Source of the DNA: Bdellovibrionales bacterium
GTDB taxonomy: Bacteria > Bdellovibrionota > Bdellovibrionia > Bdellovibrionales > UBA1609
Length of the DNA: 64,000 nt
Assembly (NCBI GenBank): GCA_016716765.1
Contig: JADJVA010000025.1
Span: forward strand, 496,001-560,000
Direction of reading: 5' to 3'
Shown here: one piece after another, positions 9,096 to 16,621 of the stretch
Position numbering within the stretch: position 1 is the first letter of the stretch
How the letters are laid out: every line of letters begins with the position of its first letter
The notes under the pieces: generated by a model
Seen by the model: only the letters and a program-made list of their open reading frames with translations
Database searches by the model: none
Told to the model about the DNA's origin: nothing
Translations under genes and position numbers: made by a program

Positions 9096-9401
9096 ATGGC
9101 TACTTTAGGTGCTGTTGTTAAGAACAATCGTCGGAAGAAATTGGCGGTCAAATACGGTCCGATCCGTAAAGCGCTTCGCAAGAAGTCTTTGGACACCACT
9201 CTTACAGAAGAAGAGCGCACAGAGGCTTTTGTTCTGCTTCAGAAGTTGCCACGCAATGGTTCACCAATCAGAGTTCGTAATCGTTGTGTTATGACGGGCC
9301 GACCCAGGGGCAATCTGCGAAAGTTTGGCTTGTCTCGTCTGAGTTTTAGGGCCATGGCCCATCTTGGAAAAATTCCTGGAGTAACCAAGGCGAGCTGGTA
9401 A
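9096..9401 (+). CDS. rpsN: 30S ribosomal protein S14, zinc-independent long form
   Basis: 101 residues, matching the long bacterial S14: '[14 protein letters not shown]', '[27 protein letters not shown]' and C-terminal '[11 protein letters not shown]'. The CxxC...CxxC zinc ribbon of the short form is absent; only one Cys (RNRCV) is present. It lies alone, not in a ribosomal protein operon, between unrelated genes. In many bacteria a stand-alone C-minus S14 is a zinc-starvation paralogue under Zur control. No clear Zur palindrome is seen in the roughly 100 bp upstream, so it could equally be the only S14 gene. Ribosome site GAGGG lies about 10 bases before ATG. Confidence 0.95.
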   Translation: MATLGAVVKNNRRKKLAVKYGPIRKALRKKSLDTTLTEEERTEAFVLLQKLPRNGSPIRVRNRCVMTGRPRGNLRKFGLSRLSFRAMAHLGKIPGVTKASW

Positions 9402-9543
9402 CTTTGTTGAGGAGTTGACCAGATTTTCGTCGATAATTTGAACTTTTCTCAAAGCCAATACGTCTTGTTTTTCATGTGAATCAGAACATTTCAACTCAGA
9501 CTTTGTTCTCACACTTTTTAGAGTTTCAGGGTATAATGAGTTT

Positions 9544-9801
9544 GTGAAAACAGAAGACATAGAAGATCTTTATCAGAGTCTGATTCGAATGCATCAGGAG
9601 AAGAACAAGAACCCATCCTTGGAAGTGGAAGTGGATGAGGAGTTCTTTTTGGTGGCAAAGAAAATTTTATTTAGTGAATTGGGTATCAGAGAGAACAAAA
9701 TAAATCACAGTTTGCTTCATGCCCTGTTGGAATGCTCAAGTCCTTTCACTGAACTTCTTGAGGTACTTGGGCCTCATGAAGTCTTTCAGAATGCAGCTTA
9801 A
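9544..9801 (+). CDS. Small hypothetical protein
   Basis: An 85-residue acidic, helical, soluble protein starting at GTG 9544 (MKTEDIEDLYQSLIRMHQ...). I recognise no family. There is no Shine-Dalgarno site before the GTG, but a perfect TATAAT lies at 9532-9537, seven bases upstream, which would place the transcription start on or next to the start codon (possible leaderless mRNA). It stands alone between rpsN and a response regulator. Coding status is likely but not certain. Confidence 0.5.
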   Translation: MKTEDIEDLYQSLIRMHQEKNKNPSLEVEVDEEFFLVAKKILFSELGIRENKINHSLLHALLECSSPFTELLEVLGPHEVFQNAA

Positions 9802-10034
9802 TAGACTGACTTTGGTCAAATTTGAGATCAATCAATTAAAAAATCTTCATATTGATTTGGATCTTATTTTCTAACTACTTGATTTTAGATATATTTATCA
9901 GATTGGGAATAAAGTGTATCCTTTTAGACGACTTCCTAGATCTCCTTTGTTGGTAATCTATGGAGGTACACAACGGATGTTTAATCTTTTTTCGGATCAC
10001 AAATTCATATAGTGGGACGTAAGTGGAGCAGAAG

Positions 10035-10730
10035 ATGATGGAACAAATAAATGTTAAAAATAGACCCCTAATTTTTCTAGTCGATGATGAGCCAATGCTT
10101 CTTGACACATTTGCCACTGTTTTGGGGGATGACTACGATACTCGATCATTCAATAGCCCGCATGCATTTCTCTCTTATATTGATAATCCAGCGGCCGTTC
10201 AACCAGACCTTTTGATTTCTGACCTGATGATGCCTGGGCTTACGGGCACCGAGATGATATCAAAGGCAATAGAAAAGAATATGGCCTTTCCTTCGATTCT
10301 TCTTTCTGGAAATTTGGACAAGGAAACGGTTATTCAAGCCGTAAATTTGGGAGTGTTTAAGGTATTTGAAAAACCAATTCGGACTGATGTTTTAATGGGG
10401 GCAATCGATCAGCTGCTTATCGAACATGAGGTGGCCCGCTCTCGGGTAGAGGTGAGGGAGCTCACCGCTCAACTAAGAGAAGTCTATAGGAACTTTCGTC
10501 TTGTTGCTGAACCCCATCTGCCGACTGAGGTGGCAGAAGATTTGAAGAACTTGGTCAGCGGGAGTGATTTAGGTCAAGAAAAGGGCAAGAAGGGGAATGC
10601 TGAGAATTCTACCCAGGGGAGATCTTTTGATGAACTCATGGACGATCTCGAAACTCGCTTGAATCTTCTTCTTGATAGGGAAACTGTACTCCAGGAGCTG
10701 AGGCATTCGCGGGCTAGGGCATCAGTCTGA
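10035..10730 (+). CDS. Response regulator: REC domain plus coiled-coil tail
   Basis: The receiver domain (about residues 10-130) has the acidic pair 'LVDDEP', phosphoacceptor Asp in 'LLISDLMMPGLTG', Thr/Ser switch 'ILLSGNLD' and Lys in 'VFEKPIR'. A helical, charged C-terminal region of about 100 residues follows, with no recognisable DNA-binding or enzymatic output domain, so signalling is probably by protein contact. The frame is open from GTG 10023, but GGAG at 10025-10028 is well placed for ATG 10035 or 10038. No histidine kinase is adjacent; the only kinase in the window is at 52-53 kb. Confidence 0.85.
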   Translation: MMEQINVKNRPLIFLVDDEPMLLDTFATVLGDDYDTRSFNSPHAFLSYIDNPAAVQPDLLISDLMMPGLTGTEMISKAIEKNMAFPSILLSGNLDKETVIQAVNLGVFKVFEKPIRTDVLMGAIDQLLIEHEVARSRVEVRELTAQLREVYRNFRLVAEPHLPTEVAEDLKNLVSGSDLGQEKGKKGNAENSTQGRSFDELMDDLETRLNLLLDRETVLQELRHSRARASV

Positions 10731-10731
10731 C

Positions 10732-10781
10732 TTAAACTGGCTCCCTTGGAGTTTGGAACAGCAATCAAGTAGGCGAGTTTA
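10732..10781. repeat. Terminal remnant of the 37.5-kb palindromic element
   Basis: TTAAACTGGC (10732-10741) equals the left end of the large element at 37469. It is followed at 10742-10781 by a near-copy of that element's right outer end (38034-38074, about 34 of 40 bases the same: TCCCTTGGAGTTTGGAACA, then GCAATCAAGTAGGC versus ACGATCAAGCGGGC). The two element termini are thus joined with the interior missing. The ends TTAAACT and AGTTTA are inverted. It begins one base after the stop of the response regulator gene, between convergent genes. Confidence 0.7.
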
Positions 10782-10806
10782 TTAATAGCTGGAGCCTGAG
10801 TTGCGG

Positions 10807-12609
10807 TCATTTTGGGAACCTAAGATACTGTGGGTCCAGTGCCCATATTCGCCCCATTTTTTCTAAGCTTCTTAATTGCTGAACCTGATGGAACCAGGTT
10901 TCTTCATTTGGTGAGACTACTCGTTCCTGCCAGGATTGAAAGAAAGACATCTGTCCCATGACCTGAAATAGCTGCTCAATCGGAGACTTCTCTCTTGGAA
11001 AGACGTCAACGCTCCAGGGCTCGCTCAGTTTTGCGAGCGCTGCGGCTTTTTCTATCGCCTTGTTGAGATCACCATGTTCATCCACGAGGCCCAGTGCAAG
11101 AGCTTTTTGCCCAGACCACACCCTGCCTTGAGCGAGCTCTTCCACTTTTTCTGCTGACTTGATATTTCGTCCCTGTTGTACCACTCGGAGAAACTGTTGA
11201 TAGGTCTGCTCCACCTCAGATTGAATCTTCAACCGCTCTCCATCAGACATTTCTCGCGTACTGTCTCCAATGTCAGCGTGTGGGTGGGTGACCACTCGGT
11301 CAAAGGTGATTCCCAATTTTTGATTAAAAAAATTCTGAGAATTGAACATAACTCCGAAAACTCCAATAGAGCCAGTTATTGAATTTGGATCTGAGAAAAT
11401 ATGGTCGGCACCTGCTGCAATATAATATCCACCAGACGCGGCCACGTCGCCAAAGCTTGCTACGACGGGTTTCGTCTTTTTTAATTCAGCAATTTGTCGC
11501 CAAATGACATCCGCAGCGAGAGCACTTCCCCCTGGGCTATTGATTCGCAAAACGACAGCCTTGATCTCCTTTTCTCGAGCAATTTGTCTAAGCATTGATA
11601 TCATATCTTCGGAGCCTATGTATCCTTCGGAGCTAGAACCAGAAATGATCTCCCCACTGGCGAAGATGACCGCAATTCGATTTTTTTCGCCAATCAGATC
11701 GCCAACTTCTGGCAGTCTTTGGTAGTGGCTAAAACTAATCAGGTTCAATTTTTTATCTCTTGCCCTTTCGGTTAGACCCTTCATCAAGTCCAAGACCTGT
11801 TCTTCGCTAGAGGCATCATCAAGTAGCTTTTTATCGAGAGCTTCGCTCGCCCTCGTCACAGACAAATCTGAGGCAATTTGGTTGAGGGCTTCGGGGGCAA
11901 GTCCGCGAAAGGTACTAATTTCGCCGATAGTGTGGGACCAAATATCATCGAGGAGCTCCTGATTTTGCTTGCGGCTTGCCTCACTCATCTTGTCTTCATT
12001 GAATATCTCTACAGCTGATTTGAATTTCCCCACCTTGAAGATCTGAGGTCTGATACCGAGCTTATCGAGAGTACCTTTAATATACAGAGGCACCGTGGCG
12101 ATACCATTGAATTCAAAAGCACCTTCGGGATACCCATGAATCTTGTCGGCAACGGCGGCTATGTAATAGGTCTTCTCATCAAAAATTTCACCATAAGCAT
12201 GTATGAATTTCCCGCTCTTTTTAAATTCAGCCAAAGAATGAACGAGTGATCCCAATGAGGCCCAGCCGGCTGAGAGTGAACCTAGTTTTAAATAAATTCC
12301 TTTGATGTTCTTATCCTCTTTTGCCTTTTCAAGGGCCAATTGCACTTCCCAAAGTCCGATGTGGCGAGGTCCTCTAAAAAATGGGGAATCCTCTTCCCAG
12401 TCTAAGAACATGGTTCCCTTTCTTTCGACCAGTTCACCGTTTAGGGGGATAAAGAGGACGCTGTTTTTTTCGACTCTGGTCTCACTGAAATGGGTCGATA
12501 CGGCACTTGATAGAGCAAGAAGAACAATTAATCCTAAAAATACGAACAAGAACAAACCGATGAGAGTCCCAAGGGCGCCCGCAAAAACATTTTTGATAAA
12601 ATTCTTCAT
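10807..12609 (-). CDS. sppA: Signal peptide peptidase SppA, long (67-kDa) type
   Basis: About 600 residues, the size of E. coli SppA with its tandem protease-like domains. One N-terminal membrane helix (about 10-34) anchors it with the catalytic part outside the cytoplasm. The general-base Lys is in 'GKFKSAVE' (K197) of the N-terminal half and the nucleophile Ser in 'DVAASGGYYIA' (S392) of the C-terminal half, matching the split Lys/Ser dyad. 'INSPGGS' is the oxyanion region. Start ATG 12609 has GAGG nine bases upstream; a TTG six bases further up is too close to that site. It degrades cleaved signal peptides in the membrane. It converges on the response regulator gene. Confidence 0.95.
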   Translation of the reverse strand: MKNFIKNVFAGALGTLIGLFLFVFLGLIVLLALSSAVSTHFSETRVEKNSVLFIPLNGELVERKGTMFLDWEEDSPFFRGPRHIGLWEVQLALEKAKEDKNIKGIYLKLGSLSAGWASLGSLVHSLAEFKKSGKFIHAYGEIFDEKTYYIAAVADKIHGYPEGAFEFNGIATVPLYIKGTLDKLGIRPQIFKVGKFKSAVEIFNEDKMSEASRKQNQELLDDIWSHTIGEISTFRGLAPEALNQIASDLSVTRASEALDKKLLDDASSEEQVLDLMKGLTERARDKKLNLISFSHYQRLPEVGDLIGEKNRIAVIFASGEIISGSSSEGYIGSEDMISMLRQIAREKEIKAVVLRINSPGGSALAADVIWRQIAELKKTKPVVASFGDVAASGGYYIAAGADHIFSDPNSITGSIGVFGVMFNSQNFFNQKLGITFDRVVTHPHADIGDSTREMSDGERLKIQSEVEQTYQQFLRVVQQGRNIKSAEKVEELAQGRVWSGQKALALGLVDEHGDLNKAIEKAAALAKLSEPWSVDVFPREKSPIEQLFQVMGQMSFFQSWQERVVSPNEETWFHQVQQLRSLEKMGRIWALDPQYLRFPK

Positions 12610-12847
12610 GGACAAAAACCTCGTTTTTAAGAGAAGACATCTTGTATAGTCTGCCTTATCCTAAATCATCTCGCGGGGCATCCCAATAGGAGATCTTTCA
12701 GGTCGAAGTTCAGGATCCAGAAGGTGTAACATAATAAAATGCAACTTTGAGGATTCGATTTTTTCATCTTCGCCTTTGGCCTAGTGCTTTGTTAGACTCG
12801 TTGCCAGAAGAAGTCGCATTTGATTGAGTCCAATATGGGAGATCAGA

Positions 12848-13594
12848 ATGAATATTACCTCGGTTATCAACCAGAAGGGCGGGGTGGCGAAAACGACCAC
12901 CTCTTTAAATGTGGCCGCAGCATGGGGGGCGAAAGGAAGGAAGGTTCTATTAATAGACTTGGATCCACAGTCCTCAGCCACGAAGGCCATTTTTGGTGAT
13001 CGGGAGTTTGATCACACGATTTACGACGTGCTCCTCAGTAGCGTGTCCCCAGATAAAGCTATCGTTCACTCCGTTCATTTTGGTGTGGACGTGATTCCGT
13101 CAGATATTTTACTTAGCGGTGTTGATATTCAAATGGCTGCTCATTTTGGGCGGGAATCCATTTTGAAACGGAGATTGGAGCCGCTGCGGAGTCGTTATGA
13201 TGCGATTCTGATAGATTGCTCGCCCTCCTTGGGTTTGTTAACTGTAAATGCTTTGATGGCATCTCGCGATATCATTATCCCTATTTGTCCTGAATACTTC
13301 AGTCTAAAGGGAATTGAGTTGATCCTGGACACGATTCGAAATCTACGATCAGGTTTAGGATATCGAGTCGATGTACGAGGGGTTGTCATTACCCGTTTTC
13401 GTGATCGAAAAATTGTTCGGGAAGTGATTGAAGAAATCCGTCGACACTATGGCTTAAGGATTTTTATGAATTTTGTGCCAGACAACATTGCTGTCGAAGA
13501 AGCTCATCATCTTCACTTGCCGGTAACCAAATATGCGCCCAAGTCAAAGGCCTCATTGGCTTATGGGTCATTAGCGGAGGAGATTTGGCAGTGA
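12848..13594 (+). CDS. ParA/Soj-type partition ATPase, orphan
   Basis: About 248 residues. Deviant Walker A is 'KGGVAKTTTSLNVA', followed by 'LLIDLDPQSSAT' and Walker B 'AILIDCSPSLGLLT', all standard for ParA/Soj. 'MNITSVINQKGG' fits ATG 12848, which has GGGAG seven bases upstream; an in-frame TTG at 12824 is less likely. The next gene is not parB but a small unknown protein overlapping the stop by four bases. It is therefore an orphan ParA, probably positioning a protein cargo or a cell-envelope complex rather than (or as well as) segregating DNA. Confidence 0.88.
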   Translation: MNITSVINQKGGVAKTTTSLNVAAAWGAKGRKVLLIDLDPQSSATKAIFGDREFDHTIYDVLLSSVSPDKAIVHSVHFGVDVIPSDILLSGVDIQMAAHFGRESILKRRLEPLRSRYDAILIDCSPSLGLLTVNALMASRDIIIPICPEYFSLKGIELILDTIRNLRSGLGYRVDVRGVVITRFRDRKIVREVIEEIRRHYGLRIFMNFVPDNIAVEEAHHLHLPVTKYAPKSKASLAYGSLAEEIWQ

Positions 13595-14064
13595 AGGGAA
13601 ATAATCCACTCTTCGTCGATTCGACGAAATTTGCCGGTGACGGAATTAGGACTCAATTTGAACTAGGAAAACTAATTCTATATGACGGAGAAAAGGCCTT
13701 TGCGAAGGTCATCAATGTGGATGGACATCCGCAAATCGTTCCTCTGCATGAAAACCAGCCGACGGTGTTTTCTGGGAGTATTTACCTGCGGCATCAGGAA
13801 GAGATTCGTTTTCAATTTTTTATTAAGAGAGAAGATAGGATTCTTTTCAGGAGTTCGGAATATCGTGGTCGCGCGGCATACCTTATCTCGGAAACTTGGG
13901 AGCCTCTAAAAGAGATCGTTAAGGAGGAACCGACTCCCTCTACAAAGTTTGTTCACGGATCAAAAATCCTAACGGAGGCTCTCCCAGAGTTTGAAGCGCA
14001 GAGAAAGAGTTTGCTCAGTGCGGTCGAAGCTTTACAAAACTATTTTCCTGAGCCTCAGCTATAG
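13591..14064 (+). CDS. Unknown protein translationally coupled to ParA
   Basis: About 157 residues. GTG 13591 overlaps the parA stop (GTGA) and has AGGAG about eight bases upstream inside parA, so coupling is strong. An in-frame TTG at 13585 is too close to that site. The protein has a beta-rich middle ('AFAKVINVDGHPQIVPLHENQPTVFSGSIYLRH') and a helical C-terminus; no DNA-binding motif is evident. By position it is a candidate partner or adaptor of the orphan ParA, in place of ParB. It overlaps the convergent DUF4336 gene by six bases. Confidence 0.7.
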   Translation: MKGNNPLFVDSTKFAGDGIRTQFELGKLILYDGEKAFAKVINVDGHPQIVPLHENQPTVFSGSIYLRHQEEIRFQFFIKREDRILFRSSEYRGRAAYLISETWEPLKEIVKEEPTPSTKFVHGSKILTEALPEFEAQRKSLLSAVEALQNYFPEPQL

Positions 14065-14736
14065 CCAGGCGAGTGCTTTGCGAAGTTTCTCGGGACAGTC
14101 TTGAAGTATGATCTCTCCATGGGACATAATAATACGTTCAAATGGCCAATGAAGCACCTTATTCAAGGCTTCGCGAGCTAAGACTCGGTTCTTTACAAGA
14201 CTCTTCACCTTACTGGACGTAGCAAAACAATGATAAAGTCCTAAAAACCAAAAGATGATGCTATGAAGTGGACCATATTTTTCATTTAGATTCATAGCAA
14301 GGTCAGTCAGAATAAGGCTTTTTGAATCTAAATGGTAAAATACAATTTCATGAAATGATTTTGAACCCTGAAACACGACAAAATCAATTTCTGATTTCCA
14401 CTCTGGACAATACTCATCATTGAAATAACGGGAAAATTTTAAATCATTGCGTTTGATCCTGAGCCCTGGAGATCCTACGTACTCGGCACCGGAATAGCTC
14501 ACCATAAAATCCTTTATGAACAGATGGTGGAGATCGTTCGGCGCTACGACAGTGCTTACGAGGCCAAAGTCATCAAGTTCCTGTCGGATTTCAGGAGTGA
14601 ACCGAATAGGGTTGTGAACAAAGAGTTCTCCGTTTTTGAGTTTTATCACTGTCATTCGGGAGCCAACGTTGGCCCCAAACATTTTGTGATCGGCTCTATA
14701 AGTTCTCAAAAGTCCCAAATCCATTTCCAAACTCAT
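14059..14736 (-). CDS. DUF4336 protein, metallo-beta-lactamase-like fold without full zinc site
   Basis: 225 residues matching the DUF4336 pattern: 'RMTVIKLKNGELFVHNPIRFTPEIRQELDD', 'VVAPNDLHHLFIKDF' and 'MSHGEIILQDCPEKLRKAL' near the end. The family resembles metallo-beta-lactamase hydrolases, with 'NDLHHLF' and 'MSHGEII' as the retained metal-site-like segments; its biochemical role is unknown. The ATG overlaps the stop of the upstream exonuclease gene (ATGA), so the two are coupled. Confidence 0.8.
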   Translation of the reverse strand: MSLEMDLGLLRTYRADHKMFGANVGSRMTVIKLKNGELFVHNPIRFTPEIRQELDDFGLVSTVVAPNDLHHLFIKDFMVSYSGAEYVGSPGLRIKRNDLKFSRYFNDEYCPEWKSEIDFVVFQGSKSFHEIVFYHLDSKSLILTDLAMNLNEKYGPLHSIIFWFLGLYHCFATSSKVKSLVKNRVLAREALNKVLHWPFERIIMSHGEIILQDCPEKLRKALAWL

Positions 14737-15428
14737 ATTGGCTCACAAGAGGTTGGGAAGGGATATTCGGTATTCTTTACTTGAACTTCGCGAAGGCCCG
14801 CGAACCATTCCTTTCGTGCGGGGTCCCAGCGAAATCCCAAGGCCTTTGCTTTATCACGTTCTTCGAATGAAACATGAGCGACAATTCGAACCATGGGAGA
14901 ACGGGAAATGTTGAAAATTTCTTCGATGGGATATTGCGAGAATATTTTCATCATCGTGAGCACATCAAAGAGAGAACGGTGGGCAAAAGGGTTCAGAAAT
15001 CCATGTTCGGCGGCAAGGTAAGAGAGCTTTCTCGTTTTCAAGGCTTTAGAATAGGGCAAATCGGTCAGGGTGTCGATCCAAGGAAGATCGATTTGGACTT
15101 CCGGGTACATTTTTAGATAGCGACCTATAAATAATTGGTCGAACTCCTTTCCGTTATGCGCGACGATCGAGGAACATTTTCTTGCCATAGATTCCAGATT
15201 TATCAAAGCCTCTTGGGGGCTGACTCCCCATTCTGCCAGGTCCTGATCTGTGATGCCAGTGAGGCTTGTGATCTCTGGTGATAGCGGTTCTTCCGCTATC
15301 ACCATCTCGCTATACATTTTGATGGGTATCTGACGATGAGTATCCCAAATAACCGCTCCGAGTTCAATGATCTCGTCTGTGTCGGGGTTAAGTCCTGTCG
15401 TTTCTAGGTCTAATCCTAAGATGAGCAT
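14733..15428 (-). CDS. DnaQ-like 3'-5' exonuclease with C-terminal DUF5710-like domain
   Basis: About 231 residues. The DEDDh nuclease motifs are in order: 'GLDLETTGLNPDTDEIIELGAV' (Exo I), 'VAHNGKEFDQLFIGRYL' (Exo II) and 'AHRSLFDVLTMMKI' (Exo III, with His and Asp). The last 45 or so residues, 'VSFEERDKAKALGFRWDPARKEWFAG', match the short DUF5710-type domain often attached to DNA-processing proteins. ATG 15428 has AGGAG six bases upstream; an in-frame TTG at 15458 has none. It sits between a flavin reductase-like gene and DUF4336 in one leftward operon. It is not polC/dnaE-linked; a repair or nucleic-acid-processing role is inferred. Confidence 0.85.
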   Translation of the reverse strand: MLILGLDLETTGLNPDTDEIIELGAVIWDTHRQIPIKMYSEMVIAEEPLSPEITSLTGITDQDLAEWGVSPQEALINLESMARKCSSIVAHNGKEFDQLFIGRYLKMYPEVQIDLPWIDTLTDLPYSKALKTRKLSYLAAEHGFLNPFAHRSLFDVLTMMKIFSQYPIEEIFNISRSPMVRIVAHVSFEERDKAKALGFRWDPARKEWFAGLREVQVKNTEYPFPTSCEPI

Positions 15429-15454
15429 GAAGGTCTCCTCGGTGTATTGAATAC

Positions 15455-16036
15455 TCAAGTCTTCATTTTTTGTCTATGCATTGATCGTGCATCAAGTTCT
15501 TGAGATTCAAGGGCCTTCACAAATCTATTAAATAGGAGGGATTGGCGCTTGAGAAGATCCATGACGCTCGGATCAGTAATGTTTCCCTCCTTGATGATGT
15601 GATGGCAGTTAATGAGAAAAACCCGTTCAGGAAACAGATAAGAATTTCGGTAACCAAAAACCTGCTGTAAGTGCTCAACGGCTCTCAAGCCTCCGAATCT
15701 TCCCCCTAAGCCAACAAAGGCAACAGGTCGATATTCGAAGGAATCAGGAAATTTCCAATGATCAATGAAATACTTCAAGATTCCTGGCATGGAGCCATTG
15801 TACTCAGGAACGACGAATATTAAGGAGCGGGCAGTCGAAATTTTATTTATCCATTCAGAGATCGGAGGAGGAATATTGGCGGCATACTGGGTGCCATTGA
15901 GTGAAGAAGTGTCGAGTGCACTCAAATCAAGTATCTCAAAGTTTTCTTTTAGTTCAGATTGAATGCTTTGTATAATTTTAGAGACTTGAAATGAATTGGA
16001 GTGAGGTCTGTTCGTTCCCGATATAATGTATTGCAC
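15455..16036 (-). CDS. NAD(P)H-dependent FMN reductase-like flavoprotein
   Basis: 193 residues with a flavodoxin-like fold: phosphate-binding opening 'IISGTNRPHSNSFQVSKII', central 'FVVPEYNGSMPGILKYFIDHW' (the PEYNxSxPGxLKNxxD signature of the FMN_red family) and 'AFVGLGGRFGGLRAVEHLQ'. Such proteins reduce FMN, quinones or azo compounds in the cytoplasm. It is the first gene of the exonuclease/DUF4336 operon. GTG 16036 is preceded by GGGGGAA. Confidence 0.88.
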   Translation of the reverse strand: MQYIISGTNRPHSNSFQVSKIIQSIQSELKENFEILDLSALDTSSLNGTQYAANIPPPISEWINKISTARSLIFVVPEYNGSMPGILKYFIDHWKFPDSFEYRPVAFVGLGGRFGGLRAVEHLQQVFGYRNSYLFPERVFLINCHHIIKEGNITDPSVMDLLKRQSLLFNRFVKALESQELDARSMHRQKMKT

Positions 16037-16174
16037 GATTCCCCCAAGGATGAAGTTTTGAATGTTATTGTCTGAAGTGGGTCTTAATTCAAGAATTCGT
16101 AATGCAATGCATTTTTTCCTCGTACTGACGAGGTAATAAGTGAAATTGTTCCTTCCCTTTGAAAGAAGAGTTTT

Positions 16175-16202
16175 TTGTCACATTTGTTATGACGAATATT
16201 TT
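16175..16202 (+). promoter_or_regulatory. Candidate sigma-70 promoter for the small XRE gene
   Basis: TTGTCA (16175-16180), 16-bp spacer, TATTTT (16197-16202). It lies 91 bp before the XRE start in the 256-bp divergent region. Moderate match only. Confidence 0.35.
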
Positions 16203-16292
16203 CTACGGCCTTGAAATTTCCCGTAAATTTGGATTTCTCCTAGGCGCAGTGTGGGCTATTTGTTAAGATCCCCTTCACTACTGAGGTGAATA

Positions 16293-16595
16293 ATGGAACT
16301 AAAATCCGCCCTGCATGGCCCATTGGGAAGTTATTTGAAAGCCAAACGCATTGGTTGTGGTTTGACTCAACACGATGTATCGCATCAGCTCGGATATACA
16401 ACGCCTCAATTCGTCTCAAATTTTGAGCGGGGCTTGTGCTCTCCCCCACTGAATGCATTGGCGGTTATTGTTCAGCTGTACAAGATTGACGCAGAGGAGT
16501 TGATCGACGTTATTCTTCTTCACGAGGAGCAGATTCTTCGCCAGGCGCTCATTGGTGACAAAAAGCGTTCGTCGCGTAAGTCGCGAAAAGCTTGA
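16293..16595 (+). CDS. Small XRE-family helix-turn-helix regulator
   Basis: 100 residues. A Cro/C1-type HTH spans about residues 14-70: 'LGSYLKAKRIGCGLTQHDVSHQLGYTTPQFVSNFERGLCSPPL', with 'LTQHDVSHQLGY' and 'FVSNFERG' as the two DNA-contact helices. A short helical tail ends in a basic segment (KKRSSRKSRKA). Ribosome site GAGGTGA precedes ATG. It stands alone, divergent from the flavoprotein operon, and could regulate itself or that operon. Confidence 0.85.
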   Translation: MELKSALHGPLGSYLKAKRIGCGLTQHDVSHQLGYTTPQFVSNFERGLCSPPLNALAVIVQLYKIDAEELIDVILLHEEQILRQALIGDKKRSSRKSRKA

Positions 16596-16618
16596 TCGTT
16601 TCAAGTAGGCCAGTTTAA
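16594..16618. repeat. Short remnant of the palindromic element end
   Basis: CAAGTAGGCCAGTTTAA (16602-16618) matches the outer end of the 37.5-kb element (CAAGCGGGCCAGTTTAA on its reverse strand) at 15 of 17 bases, with GATCGTTT before it. Like the other copies, it begins right at a stop codon, here that of the XRE gene. Confidence 0.5.
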
Positions 16619-16621
16619 GTT

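Noticed and set aside
16118..16133. CCTCGT/ACGAGG hairpin in the divergent region
   Set aside because: Short, T-run on the wrong side for either gene; might be an operator but nothing supports it.
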